Positions 24,101 to 39,100 of a DNA stretch of 64,000 nucleotides are shown here, piece after piece; position 1 is the first letter of the stretch; each line of letters opens with the position of its first letter. The stretch lies in contig CP136061.1 in assembly GCA_032622095.1 (NCBI GenBank), positions 252,477,582 to 252,541,581 on the forward strand, in the 5' to 3' direction. The notes below the pieces were generated by a model. That model was not told the origin of the DNA, ran no database searches, and worked only from the letters and a program-made list of their open reading frames with translations. This DNA is from Siphonodentalium dalli. Its lineage: Eukaryota; Mollusca; Scaphopoda; Gadilida; Siphonodentaliidae. A program made the position numbers and the translations under genes.

Positions 24101-27100
24101 TTAACATGCAGGGACAAAACAGGAGTTGAATGCATCGGCTGAATTAAGTGGTATTGCCATCCAGACCTTACAATATCTGTCGATCTACATGTACGTGAAC
24201 AGTATTAGACAAAGTCCGTGCATGATCTAACATAATTTGAGGAAAGTTGTTGGCATAGTTATCAACAAGCCTGGATATAGTGTGTCTGACATTTGCAGAA
24301 TGAGGTCCCCAGAGGGTGAATTTAGTGATGCTATCCCACACAGTGGGCTAGAATCACCAAATTCACCCTCTGGGAACCTCATTCTGCTTTGGCCTCAACT
24401 GCAATGATAGACCTAGGATCAGATTGAAGTTCCCCAGTTGAAGTTGGTGATGTTCTCCCATTAGTCACCTCATTATTTGGTGATGTTAGCCAGCTGTGTG
24501 GGGTAGCATCACTAAATTCACCCTCTGGGGACCTCATTCTCCAAGTGTCCGGCACCATATTTTCAGGCACCCAGCTGATCACTGCTTCCTTCTGGAAGGG
24601 TAGCATAATATGTTCAGGTCTGAACTACAAATCCATATTGCAAACTATTTTGATTATAAACAGAAACTCATCAATTGGTCGGAGACTGGACATCATGAAG
24701 TGTCCATTAAATTATAAACAGAAACTCACCAATTGGTCATAGACTGGACATCATGAAGTGTCCATTAAATTATAAACAGAAACTCACCAATTGGTCGTAG
24801 ACTGGACATCATGAAGTGTCCATTAAATTATAAACAGAACTCACTGATAGGTCCGAGACCGGACTTGGTGAAGTGTCCATTATATAAACAGAAACTCACC
24901 GATTGGTCCGAGACCGGGCAGGACGAAGTGTCCATTAAAGCACTCTAAGACATATCCCCTGGACTGTCCCTCGATATTGACGTTAAATCTCATTCCTTGC
25001 TGTGGAGGAAAGAATGATCGATCTTGAATGAAGATTAACATTATACCCGATATAAAACAGCTCTGAACAATTAATTGAAATTTATGACATAATTAGCCCC
25101 TAAATCTGGCCTCATATTGTTTAGTAAGACACATGTGTATTATCGGCATGTGCAGTTGCGTAAGAGCTTAGCGCAATGATATCGTTATCAATGCTGGAAC
25201 TGTATTATTATGTTAATCAGAATATAATTATGATATTCAATTTGTGTTGGGATATATAGGTGATTAAACAATTATGCTAACTCGAAAATGGAATTAGATT
25301 TTTTCTTGAACTTTCTTTAATTCCTCTTTCCTTGCTAAAATGTGATTATGTGATAAATAGGATTTCAAAACTCACCCTCTGGGGACCTCATTCTGCAAAA
25401 TTAAGACACAATTTATCAAGGCTTGAGAACCCTTTCCGAGTACTAACCTGTATTACAAATACAGTAATGCCCTAAGTAATCGACTGTTTAACTACAGCAG
25501 AATTATTGGGTAACTTTTCAGGATTTAGTCGGAAATATGGCTTGTTGCCATTCATCGGAAAGCTCTCAGCTTTCCGATGAATGGCAACAAGCCATATTTC
25601 CGACTAAATCCTGAAAAGTTACCCAATAATTCTGCTGTGGTTAAACAGTCGATTACTTAGGGCATTACTGTATTTCATTAGGATTGACTCGCATCTTTCC
25701 AAGTACTAAACATTTATACTGACCTGTATTACACATATTTCATTAGGATCGACTCGCATCTTTCCGAATAATAAACATTTATACTAACCTGCATTACACA
25801 TATTTCATTAGGATCGACTCGCATCTTTCCGACTAATAAACATTTATACTAACCTGCATTACACATATTTCATTAGGATTGACTCGCATCTTTCTGAGTA
25901 CTAAACATTTATACTAACCTGTATTACACATATTTCATTAGGATCGACTCGCATCTTTCCGAACTCTGTTGTTATCAGCAATGCCCCTTGTTGTGGAACT
26001 GTAATGAAGAATTTTATGTTATTATTTTCATCAAAGTGGCTTTTAATGAGGTCAATGTCAGGGTTTAATTTTCCAAATGAATCGACTCACTTAAAGATTC
26101 ACGTGAGTCGTGACAAACACTAGCAAGAATCCAAATTGATTTTTGCAATTGACAACATCTGATTTGTGAATAAAACTCTTTGTTGTGGAAAAATATTAGC
26201 AGTAATCCGGCTGAAACAATATAGATGTCAGTTGAAGTGAAGTCCTGTTGTTTGCGAAAAACATTTTTGACTATCGACTTTTCGTTGCCAGAAACGGAAG
26301 GGCAGTTTGGAAATCCATGCGTTACCCTCTTCAGTACCGACCCCAGCTTATTTTTGTCAATGCAAGAAAGATATAAATATGACAAGAATTTGGTGGTGGG
26401 AGATCACTGTATGACACCAGCTCTGGCTCTTTTTGACACGTCAGCCCCATTTTAACAAATCTGAATCCCTGCTGTCCCCATTTGACCTGGTGAATCCCAG
26501 TCACCTTGGGAACATCCATACCAAATACGAACCCATTCACCCTTCTGGATCTGGAGAAGATACAACATTGCCAGAAACGGAAGGGCAGTTTGGAAATCCA
26601 TGCGTTACCCTCTTCAGTATGGACCCCAGCTTGTGGCTGCAGCCTTCATAATCTGACTTTGGCACATCATGCTGATATTTTGATTTGTAACTATTTTGAT
26701 TCTCCAAGGTATTTCGAGCCCTGTTCTGTTGTTATTATTTTAACTTTGATGGGAACAATTTAGGCGTAGCTGACAAGGTATTATTTTCAAATATATTGTG
26801 TTTATATTTGACATTCTGAAAATAGTTTCTCTTGTAGAGCAGTGAGTGGGGGGGATCTAGAAATCCATTGGTCTAGTTAAATAAATTCAACTGGCTAAGT
26901 GGTGGTTAACAAAACACTTTTAGACATTAGAACTGTTTGTTTACTGAAATATGTTAGACAAAATCAAATATCTGACATGATGGAATGTGGTCAGGTAATT
27001 AATGCTTATTTTTGTCAATGCAAGAAAGATATAAATATGACAAGAATTTGGTGGTGGGAGATCACTGTATGACACCAGCTCTGGCCCTTTTTGACACGTC

Positions 27101-30100
27101 AGCCCCATTTGAACAAATCTGAATCCCTGCTGTCCCCATTTGACCTGGTGAATCCCAGTCACCTTGGGAACATCCATACCAAATACGAACCCATTCACCC
27201 TTCTGGATCTGGAGAAGATACAACATTGTTGACAGATGTATGGAAGGATGAACGGTGGATGGGGAGTGATGACATAATACGCCGTTTCTGGAGTAGAGTG
27301 GGGCAAGGTTTAATTCATTTGTTTGAAACCTTTGACTTAAGACGAAATAATAACAAAAATAAAACACAATAACTTCAAGTGTGGTATTTTTTTATCTGGA
27401 AACCGCAAATCAAGTAAAGTCGAAAAAGGGACATAACTCAGTCAAAATCATGCAGACGAAACCCATATTCAAAATTGATCTGTATCTTGGGGTGGTAAAT
27501 TAACATACCAAATTTGGTTCAGTTCACTCGATTCAATCTAAAGTTATCATCCGGAAACCAAATGCGGACGGACGGACAACCCATTTACATGATACAACCG
27601 TTTTTTTCAAACAGGCGTATAAAAAGACAACTGATTAGGCCAGTACGTTGGAATGAAAACACTGATCCGGCATGCATGCGCAGTCGGTTTCCGGAGGTAA
27701 AATTGCATGTTTTCGGTTGATTATGCACTCAAAATACCATTCAGTGTTCGTAATGGAGAGGTTTCACATTTTAGTTACACTGCACTTGGTTAAATTCGGT
27801 ACTGGTTTATAGGGATTCGGCTAATAGAGGGTCCAGTTTGGAGAGGTTTTACTTTGTATTAGAGTAAAAAAAATTCCAAACTATAAAGTAGAGAAGTGTG
27901 TTTTTGCAATGAACTTTTTTTCAGCTTAGAAACTGAACAAACCTGACCCGATAACAATAACATAGTAGCAATAATGCCCGGACTAGGACCTCCAAATGCA
28001 GAAATCCACATGCGACTATATTGACATCTTTAACCCTTTCAGTGCCAAGTCCGATTTTTGTAACAACCCATATTTCCTTGATCATTTTTCAAATTTATTG
28101 ATTATAATAATGATATTCATTGATGGAAAGAGCTCTAATGATGCTTTAGTATAGAAAGGGTTAAGCTTACCTATAAGGAAGTCACCATCCGAGTTGTAGA
28201 AGCATCTGAAAAATTAAAGACATGTATATAATCCAGCCCTATATAGAAAACTAGCAGGGTTACCCGGCGTTGCCCAGGTTAAAGTGATGTGAAACCCTCT
28301 GTGGATATTTGGTGGGAATAGAGAATACTCTTGCTCTCAAAGTGTTACACGTATTCTCATAAATTGTATATCCAAATGGCATCACAAAACATGATTCTTA
28401 CACATGGAATATAAGTAGTGGCTCACCTTGTCAGGTCGGAGCGATTATCGTTTTGTTTATCGCATTTAATCAGTCCCACCAATAAAGAAGTATTTATTTA
28501 TTTACAAATGCGTATACTTCAGATGTTATAGCATGAAACATGAACATCATACACACATTAGTTCGAAAAAATAAAAGACGACAACATAGATATGTATTAA
28601 TCAATCAATCAATCTAGTTTATCATATCTTCATGAAGATATACATATGTTTTAAAGATATGTCCAGGTGCTCCTCTGTTCTGGTGCTATATACTGGCTAA
28701 TCATTTTCAGTTTGAAAGAAATGATGTTATGCATGTATAGCAGCTACATGTGCCTGACACAGCGATATTTTGAGTTATTTATTTTAGGCAACGAGTCAGT
28801 TCTAAAAAATGAAAGAAATCCTCTGTATCGGGCAGATATACCCTTGTCAGATGTCACTATTGGAGGATCCTGAAAAGTTATGTGCTACGGACTGCGTTTT
28901 CCTTTATCTCAGAAGTAACCATATTTGACTGCACACTGTGGCCACTATTTTTGAACAGGCCTGCTCTACATTTCCATATCCCTTGGCAATTGTAACTTTT
29001 ATGTGGAAACTATATTGAATGGGACAGACTCAATCGTGTTATAATATATACATGAGCCATTCTAATATGCAATCCTGACAATTCAAGGTCCCTCAGTTTG
29101 AACGAATATATGTATCTCTTAAATAGATTGATATAAATATACTTTTAATGCTTTCTTCTATGTATCTGTGTTGCTAGATCATTATAGGAATGCCCTGATT
29201 TCCATCCCCATATAATATGACAGTTGAGAAGATATAATTGTTCAAGTGATTAATTCGGTCACCATTTGTCGAGATTGTGAAATTGGAATGCCAAAAACTC
29301 CTTAGAACGACATGGAGATGGCCTGGGAGATGACTATATATAACTTTGTTGGATATCAGCGAATTGAACAATCTTATAAATGCTGGTGAATCTCCTCTCG
29401 CCATCCATGACCCAAACGACCCCAAATGTGATTTAATTCATCATATCATTAGAGAAGAATGTGCATGAATTTGGTGGAATTAGTGCTAATTATATTTGTA
29501 TCAACTTTGGTGCAACTCCCCTCATGCATGACTTGAACCGCGCCACTTTTGTCACATTTAAACCACGTCTATTAGACTCATGCATGCATTATATAATGGA
29601 GATGATTATATATAAGTTTGGTGGTAATCGGCAACTAAACAAATTCTTATCATAGTTATTACCCACCTCCATCTCTCACCAAAATGGCACCAATTTCGCG
29701 TCTTTAAATCACACGTTTATATTCCTCGTATCACAGAGAAGAATAATATATCAATTTGGTCAAAATCTGCGCTAAAAATAGCCCCTCCCCTGACACCAAC
29801 AACGTCACTTTAGAAAAATTTAACCCGCGCCATTATCTTACTCGTAAAAAGTTACCCCTGTTAGACCGCCTTGGTAACATATCGATTGTACCCTTAAAGT
29901 TATATATAGAACACAGACAGATATTCGCAAATATTTGATTCATTGTATCATTTGAGAAGAACGTGTATGAGTTTGACGGTAATTGGCACTAAACATGTTT
30001 AGTTTGGTGACCCTCCCATCCCTATTTCGGATTCAAGCCCGTCCCTACTTCGGATTCAAGCGGCGCCACTTTTTACATCATTAAACCACACACTTAGACT

Positions 30101-33100
30101 CATTATAGAGATGAAAATATATAAAATTTATGAACATTGGCGAGTATACAAATTCATATCAAATTTAGGGCCACCATTGCATATCTCTCACCCAAAAGGC
30201 ACCAGTTTGGCGCATTTAAACCACATGATTAGTTTATTCGTATCACGGAGAAGAATATGTATCAATCAGGTGGAAATCGGCGCTAAACATATTGTTTATC
30301 AATGTTTGTGTCCCTCTCACCCTCTAGGCACCCCTGACTCGAATGGCCCCACGTTTGACATCTTTAAACCACACAATTAGACTCCTGATATCATGGAGAT
30401 TATTATTTGTAAGTTTGGTGCTAATCCGTGACTAAACAAATTTTTATCAAAATTAGTGCCACACCCCACCCCATCTCTCATCAAAGCAGCACCAATATGA
30501 CGTCTTTAAAATCACATGATTAGATTCCTCATATCGTGGATAAGAATGTGTATCAATTTGGTGGAAATAGGCACTAAAATATTGTGTATCAATTTTGGTG
30601 CCCCTGTCCCTTTCAGTGCACCCTTGACTCGAATGAAGCCACTGTTGACAGCTTTAAGCCACGCCATTAGACACCTCATAACATGGAGATGAATTTGTAT
30701 AAGTTTCGTGGCAATTGGCGACTAAACCAATTCTTATCAGATTTAGTACCCACCCACTGTCCCCCAAATCTCTCATCCCAACGATACCAATTTGGCGTCT
30801 TTAAATCACACAATAAGATTCCTTGTATCATGGAGAAGATCTCAGAAGAATGTGCATCCCTGACGCAAACGGCGCGAATGTTGACATATTTTAACGACAA
30901 CATTAGATTCCTCATATTATGGGGATGATTATATATAGGTTTGGTGGCAATCGGCGACAATTTTTTGTTCTGCCCCTCCCCCTTTTCCACCCCTGACAAC
31001 AACGGCGTCACTTTAGAAAATTCTAACCCTCGCCATTATCTTTCTCGTAAAAAGTTACCCCTAATAGACCCCTTTTGTGCCATCTAGGAGGTCCCCTGTG
31101 AATGTCTATAGAACACAGACAGACAGTCGCAAATATATATATATAGATAAACTAAGTAATATCAATCTCAATGTTAAAACAACATTTTCTCTAATATTAG
31201 TGTTTCATTGCATTTGAGCACTTAACTCATAGAAGAAAACATGATTAAATTAAATTTAAAAACTAAATCCTTTTCATTTTACAGAAGATCAGTGGATAAA
31301 GAAATCACCAGGGTTATATGATCATACAAAGTAATTTGAACTAATTTCATCACCTCCTTTCAACAACATAGTTATAACCAGGCGTTGCACCTCAGGTGCT
31401 GGCATACCCCCACAGTGGTAAATTGAAACATGGGCAGGACAGAACCAAATTTAAATAACAAATTATTAAAATCGGTTCACATTTGTTTTAATTAAAGCCA
31501 GATGGACAAAAATCACGAAAAATTTACAAACAAAGGTCCATAACTTCTGGTAAAACAAATTGGGATAAACCTGGTTTGCTTTATGTTTTGAGATACTTTT
31601 TTGGTAAGCAATGTGTCTTTGTGGGAACATAATGCTCGTAGAAAGGTAGTTCAGGTATTTATCAACCTATTTCAATACTGGCAAAAATTGAAAATTTAAT
31701 ATTACTAGACATATTTTTGAGTGCAAACCACCATGTGGCTTTAAACATTTGAAATTGTTTTTTATTTTTAGTACCACTTACTTATCACCCATGGGAGAGT
31801 TACACACATATGTGTAGATTGCGATTCCACTTCTCACTTTGTTGTCACCTGCCCCACAAACTGTCGCTAAACCCTAAAATTAGAATGGTAACACAGAGGG
31901 TTAATTTCACTCGAAAATCACTCCACAGCATTAGAAACACACCTCCACTATAATGTGGTACACAACATAACATTTGGGGCGATCATATTTTCCTTTCGCC
32001 TCCCATTCACGCAAATCAAAATGTGGGGGGGGTCATATTTTCCATTCACTAATAGTCTGGCTGAATGGAAACTAATCAGAGTTCAGACACATCCATCAAA
32101 ACAACTGTCCACCATGAGTCAGAAAAAAACTAGATAACGTAAACATCCCGTTTTAAGAGTAGTTCTAGGAAATCAAGCCACAAATGCAGGGAGTGGCCTC
32201 CAAGTCTTAAAGACATATTATGGACTTGTTCTGTTGCAAGAAAGTGACAAGTTAGTACTCAGACGCTATGCCATCTTTGGGAATGTAGCATTCTACTAGC
32301 ATCACCAAAAATCTCAAAGAAATCGACCACACCACTCCATTGATATCATCGTCTGAATGACGTTTAATTGTAAATATTTACATCTCGATTCGGGACACAA
32401 AAATCGGCAATAAACTAACGCAAATAATTTTGCCGTTGAGAGTCATTGCATTTAATTAATATATAAGAATGACGGTGTATGTGCTGTAACTTTGTATTAA
32501 TATTCGTTAGAGCTGGGACGGTTATGCGGTTAACCGGTTAACCACCAACTATGGCCGTGACCGGTCACGGATTTGCCGTGGTCGGTTAACCGTAACATCA
32601 CTATTATAGTGTATGATCACTGTGATGGTCAGCTATAACTGGCTATAAGAGGGTTAATCTGTCTCCGTCAATTAAAATGAATCCGAGATTGACGGAACAA
32701 CATCAAACGCGGTGTGTCGGATCTTTGAAGGCTACATTTAACAGCCTGCCGACGTCAAAACGAAACATCAAAGGGTCAGCACACGTGTGATCTTACAACA
32801 TTGTCACATCGCATGACTCGTATTCAGTGCCACGCCGGCATCGATGGCATGTCGTTTTCACTTTGATATGAAGCCGACGGAGTTGTCTGCTTGGGACTCC
32901 CGGCCCTTCAATCCATTCCCCCCCCGGACAACATCACATACCAACGTATATGTAAGTATTTCATTAAGAATAAATAATAATTGTTCGCCCACCCAGCTAC
33001 CGGAAATTGCGGAATAATCAATAAAATATTCCGTAATGTATATTAAACCTTTCTAGTCGTCACTTCCGTGTCGGTGTGTTCAGCCTCCCGCCCGATCACA

Positions 33101-36100
33101 TATCCCGATGGCGATGGAGTAATTTTACAAGGACAATAAATGAACACAACACAGCCTCACAGGGGAATGACATTGTATATTTATTTTATTCAGTAATAAA
33201 TTGAAGATGTGTACTTAATTAGATATGTGATTATGTGTGTCATGGGTGACAACTTCTTTGTATAATGGGCAGGACCCGTTCTCAAACTTACCATGTCAGT
33301 GAGCATCACAATCATCGCCGTTCTGCATACTGGGATTACCCACCCATAATAGTACCTATAATATGTGGTTAACCGGTTAATCGCGGTTTTTTGCCGTTCA
33401 TAACCGGTCACGAAAAACCCATAACCGTCCCAGCTCTAATATTCGTAAAAATAGCTACTTTGAGCAAAAATATTCTTCATTTCTATTTGATCACCCAACC
33501 GGAGTGTTTCACATCACTTTAATTTCGGAATAAATTTTCACCGCTAAACAGCAATGGTACCAGCAATGGGAATCGCTGCATATACTTAATATATAAGAGT
33601 TGCACCCTGCCAATCTGCATAAAAAAATTATGAAAATAATGACTTTATTCAGTATTCCCACGGAATCACCCCAGCGGAGAATACAACGTCACTTTAAATA
33701 AGCCACTCAATCACCCCAGCGGAGAATACAACGTCACTTTAAATAAGCATTTCATATTTGGGATAAATTTCCTTCTGCTGCTGTATCAGGCTATCAGCTC
33801 ACTGACCTGAACAAAATCAACCTGCTTGTCATCCTTCTCTGGAATGTCTGGTGGAAGCCATCTCATCTGGAAAATAATGACAATTTATGACATAAATAGG
33901 CAGGACACAACGCGTATCTTAATCGAGAATCTTTTATCGAATGAGTTGCGGATGGTATTAAAAAGGATATTTTGTGAAAGAAATTTAACTAATCGCCATT
34001 CGCAATGATTTCAATAAATGATTTGAGATTATGATGCAAGTTGTGTTCTATATTTATTCTGCAATGTTGTGTCAGATAAGTTCAAGACTTTCATTGACAC
34101 TATATATGACCCGCCATATCAAATCCAGTCGGAAGTCGGGATTTTTTTACCCTGTGCCAATGCATTCTCTTATATATGCGAGTCGACCATATAATTTACA
34201 CATGTTCACTGATGTGACTGGCTGTGATATACAAAGAAATTAACTTTTATAATTTGTCGCTCTACTTATTTTTCCTGAAAACCCCTCCAAAAAAATAATA
34301 GACCATTCCAATGTATACATTTATAACTGAATGGGATAATCCATTTAATATATAAGGATTAAATCACCTGATTTGGGTTTGGATCACAATCATTCCAGTT
34401 ATTTGACAGCAGCCCACTCTCGATCTTCTTAAACGGAGCGTGTAGAACAGAAGGTCTTATTCTGTATAGCCAGCTAAAACAGATGAATAATCATGATTTA
34501 TCTTAAACGGAGCGTGTAGAACAGAAGGTCTTATTCTGTATAACCAGCTAAAACCGATGAATAATCATGATTTATTGTCTTAAACCTTTCATGGCGGGAG
34601 TTGCGCTGGTGCAGTGTTAAAGATCATGTGTGAGTGCATTATCTTATATATGCGAGTCTCCCATAGATAGAGAGCCTTGCATATATAAGAGAATGCACTG
34701 ATTACAAAGTCAAGGTAAATATTATTAGACCAATGTGTTATCTTATATATGTGAGGCTCCCTATGGGAGACTCGCATATATAAGAGAATGCATTGGCACA
34801 AGATTTTCGCAAAAGTTCAGGCAGCTTTGATTTATATGCAAATAAGACAGATTTTAACAATTGCATTTTCTATCGATATGGGCTATTAATTGTCTTCATC
34901 CAATCCAAGTGGCGTAACTCTAAATTTATCGTAGTTCACCATGCTATGATTACAGGTAAAATATCGCTTTTATGACTCTAGCAAGCATGCTTAGCTCAGG
35001 CCCTCTTTAACCGATCAGCCTGCAATTTTGGGTGTCGTATTATAAGACGTGCTACAGGACATGGTCAAAATTTGGGCGCAATCGGACATGAGGGTCATAT
35101 ATTTTTAAAGGAGCCAAAATCGTGACAGACACACACAATTTGACATTAACACAACCATGTCTCTTATATAGATAAAAGATCAGAATAGAATTACAAAAGC
35201 CAGTCCTTGAATTTGGAATTATTCTTCTCTGTCAATGCAATAGAATTGCATGAAATGCTATATTGCCTTTTTGCCACTGTTTGCCATAGGTAATTTCAAG
35301 GGCTGAAAAGCAGTTATTTTTTTCTATATTAGTTGGTATGCAGGGGTGTTGCCAGGATTTCTCCGATATTGTTTCTTTTCAGCCATCCTTTTTTTCCATC
35401 CTTTTTTTGAGGATGTTGACTATAGACAGGCCTAAAAAATATGGTGCAGGACATTTGCGGAATGAGGTCCCCAGAATGTGAATTTAGTGATGCTACCGCG
35501 CACAGTGGGCTAGCATCACTAAATTTACATTCTGGGGACCTCATTCTGCTTAGCCCTCATCTTCTCAGGAAAGTATCGCCCTCATCTTCTCAGGAAAGTA
35601 TCTTTATAATCAAATTAACAAGTTTTTTAATTTCTTCAGAAACTTCTTTCGTAATTTTTTTTTTTTTTTTTTTAGTTTCTCTATATACCGACATTGGCAG
35701 ACGACACAATTGCAATTGAGGTGTGCAATGGGTGCACATTACCATTTTCACCAAGATAAGGCCATGTAGAATGAGGTACCCAGAGGACGAATTTGATGAC
35801 GCTAGCCCGCTGTGCGAGGTAGCGTCACTGAATTCACCTTCTGGGGACCTCATTCTGCAAATTGCCTGCACTATATGTTCAGGCCTGACTATAGACCAAC
35901 AGACTGTAAATTTACCTTCTGGCATTATAATCTCTGGTCGCAGTGAATGCTGTACCAGACAGCTGTTCTGTATACAAACCATAGGGACAGACTTGAGGTG
36001 AGTTCTGCGGGAAGAAAATCAATGTTCATGTTAGATCAAGCCTTGAAATAGGGTGTCTGTCATTTGCAGAATGAGGTCCCCAGAGGGTGAATTTAGTGAT

Positions 36101-39100
36101 GCTACCCCGCATAGCGGGCTAGCATCACCAAATTCACCCTCTGAGAACCTCATTCTGCTGAGGTGTAAGCAAAATGAGGTCCCCAGAGGGTGAATTTGGT
36201 GATGCTAGCCCGCTATGCGGGGTAGCATCACTAAATTCACCCTCTGGGAACCTCATTTTGCAAATGACAGACACACTATTTGCAGGCTTGTGTTAGATCA
36301 AGCAGACGTCAGGTAACCAAGCCTTAGATTACAACAGCATCATCAGCCCTCGTAATTGGATATAGCAATCAACAATCAAGGGTTGCCGTTGCAGATTGAC
36401 GAAGCTAAACTATCTGAATCAAGAGGGCTGCATCATATACATGTATCATTTATCGCAAATATACAACAGAAACCACATGCTGCATAATTAATCAACTGAA
36501 AAGCAGGGTTCAATTTTATTTTTTTAATTTGTATAGCATTTTGCAGCACTGGTTCGAATTTGTATAGCATTCCCTACCAATGCAAGTTTTTTCATTGTAA
36601 ATTGGTTATCAGAAATTGGAAACTGCCTCGCAAATATGATGCGAATCCATTTAAATCGAGCCCTGTTGTGTCATGTTATATCATTTGTGACCAGCCATAT
36701 CAAATCCAGTCGGAAGTCAGGATTTTTTTACCCTGTGCCAATGCATTCTCTTATATATGCGAGTCGACCATAGGTCGCCTCACATATATAAGAGAATGCA
36801 TTGGCTTAACAATTTTTTATCATGTTTTTTAAATAAATGTTTCTTACAATTTTTAGGACATAAAATAAAAAAACATCCATTACCCTGCAGGGAGCCCCAC
36901 ACATATATAGAAGCATATAGAAGAGTGTCGTCTGCTCATGTTTGTCTGGGGCTCTGTATCGGTGAAATTATAAAATTGTTAAAGAATACAAGTAAAATTA
37001 TTAAAATTGTAAAAAATTGTTAGGCCAATGCATTCTCTTATATATGCGAGGCGACCTATGGTCGAATCGGATATATAAGAGAATGCATTGGCACAGGGTA
37101 AAAAAATCCCGACTTCCGACTGGATTTGATATGGTGGGTATCATTTGTGGTGACAGGTAGGGCTGCAATGATTCATCGAGAAATCAATGAATCGTCATAC
37201 ACTTTCAAACGATACACGTTTGCATAATTTCATGATTATCGCGATACAGGAAATCAAGTAATGTCTGAAGATAGGCTAGTGTAAAAAAGCAAAACCTCCA
37301 ATTATCTATCAAGTTTACATGTATACTATGTATATTTGACTCATCTAGCCAGCAATTAAACTCCATTTTAGTAACTTTAAAATGAACTCTACCTCCAGTT
37401 ATAAACTTATTGTTTCTGATAACGCAGTTTCATTTGGAAACACTAATTTAATGTATCTTGATATGTATCGTATCATTGATCATGTATCGTGATTCGTATT
37501 GTATCACGACCAAATGTAACAGGGGTATACATGTATAATCAGAATGAATATATTCCATATATGGATGTTTAAAAAAAAAATTATTTCCACCCACCATACT
37601 TCCCCCCCCCCCCCCCTCTGTCACCGGAAACATCACTATTTTTGTTTACGCCTGGAATACACTCATATAGGATAACTATTATTATTATTATAAAGCATGA
37701 AATACAGTATATTAAATTTCTAGTAATGATCTTAAAGATGCACATAACCCAATTAAGCGCCCCTCAATTACTATTTATTAAGCGCCCCTCAATTACTATT
37801 TATTAAGCGCCCCTCAATTACTATTTATTAAGCGCCCCTCAATTACTATTTATTAAGCGCCCCTCAATTACTATTTATTAAGCGCCCCTCAATTACTATT
37901 TATTAAGCGCCCCTCAATTACTATTTATTAAGCGACCCTCAATTACTATTTATTAAGCGCCCCTCAATTACTATTTATTAAGCGCCCCTCAATAACTATT
38001 TATTAAGCGCCCCTCAATTACTATTTATTAAGCGCCCCTCAATTACTATTTATTAAGCGCCCCTCAATTACTATTTATTAAGCGCCCCTCAATTACTATT
38101 TATTAAGCGTCCCTCAATTACTATTTATTAAGCGCCCCTCAATTACTATTTATTAAGCGCCCCTCAATTACTATTTATTAAGCGCCCCTCAATTACTATT
38201 TATTAAGCGCCCCTCAATTACTATTTACTTTGATTCGGGGGTAATAAATATTTGATTTGAGTCAAGGAACCCACCTATCAAAGCTCAGAGTACTTAGGTA
38301 TCAATTTTTGACATCTATTATTTTTCAACATCGAGACTTATTAGTGGCCCAGTAAAAAGTTGATGAGCCAACGGTCACGGACCAAATTGCAGATGACAAT
38401 GGATAACTCTAAGATCAAGAGGATTTGTGTTGATAATAAGGCCAAATTTCTTCGACCATGTTGATAAATAACACGTTTCGGGCAATTTTATACTATAGTT
38501 GACAGTGGCTAACATTATTTTCGGGAAATTGATCAATTCTGAAGCGGCATTTCAAAAAAATTTGTTGTTGTTGGAATCTGATTATATGGGGACCATCGAA
38601 TCGAATTGAGTACCTTTAATCCTTTCTTAATTAAATTCTCATTGATGAGTTGTTCCCTCAGCAGTAGGAAATGTTTAGATACATGTAATAAGTTCAATAA
38701 TATTTAAAGGTACTCAATCCGATAAAACTCCTCTCAATTACTATTTCAATGGCTTCGGGGGTCAAAAATATTTGATTCGAGTCGATGGAAGTCACCCATC
38801 AAAGCTCAGATTTGTTAAGATATCGATTTTAGAAATCTATTAATTTTCATTATCGGGAATACTTTCTGGCCCAGAACTCAGTCAAAATTGCGTTATTATT
38901 ACCACTTGATTTTAGAGTTATCCATCCTTGTCTGTTTGAATAGATTTTGGTGTACACATCCCGAGCAGATTACGGCAGTTGAAGGCAATTATTAGTACTC
39001 ATCTCGAGTAAATAACAAATTTCAAAAATCAATATCTAATAACTCTGAGCTTTGTTTGATGGGTTCCTCGACTCGAATCAAATATTTTTTACCCCCAAAG

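Noticed and set aside
35590-35982. 130-residue minus-strand open frame overlapping exon 3
   Set aside because: It is read through GAGGTCCCCAG hairpins and is in a different context from the spliced exon; only the 35916-36004 part is coding.
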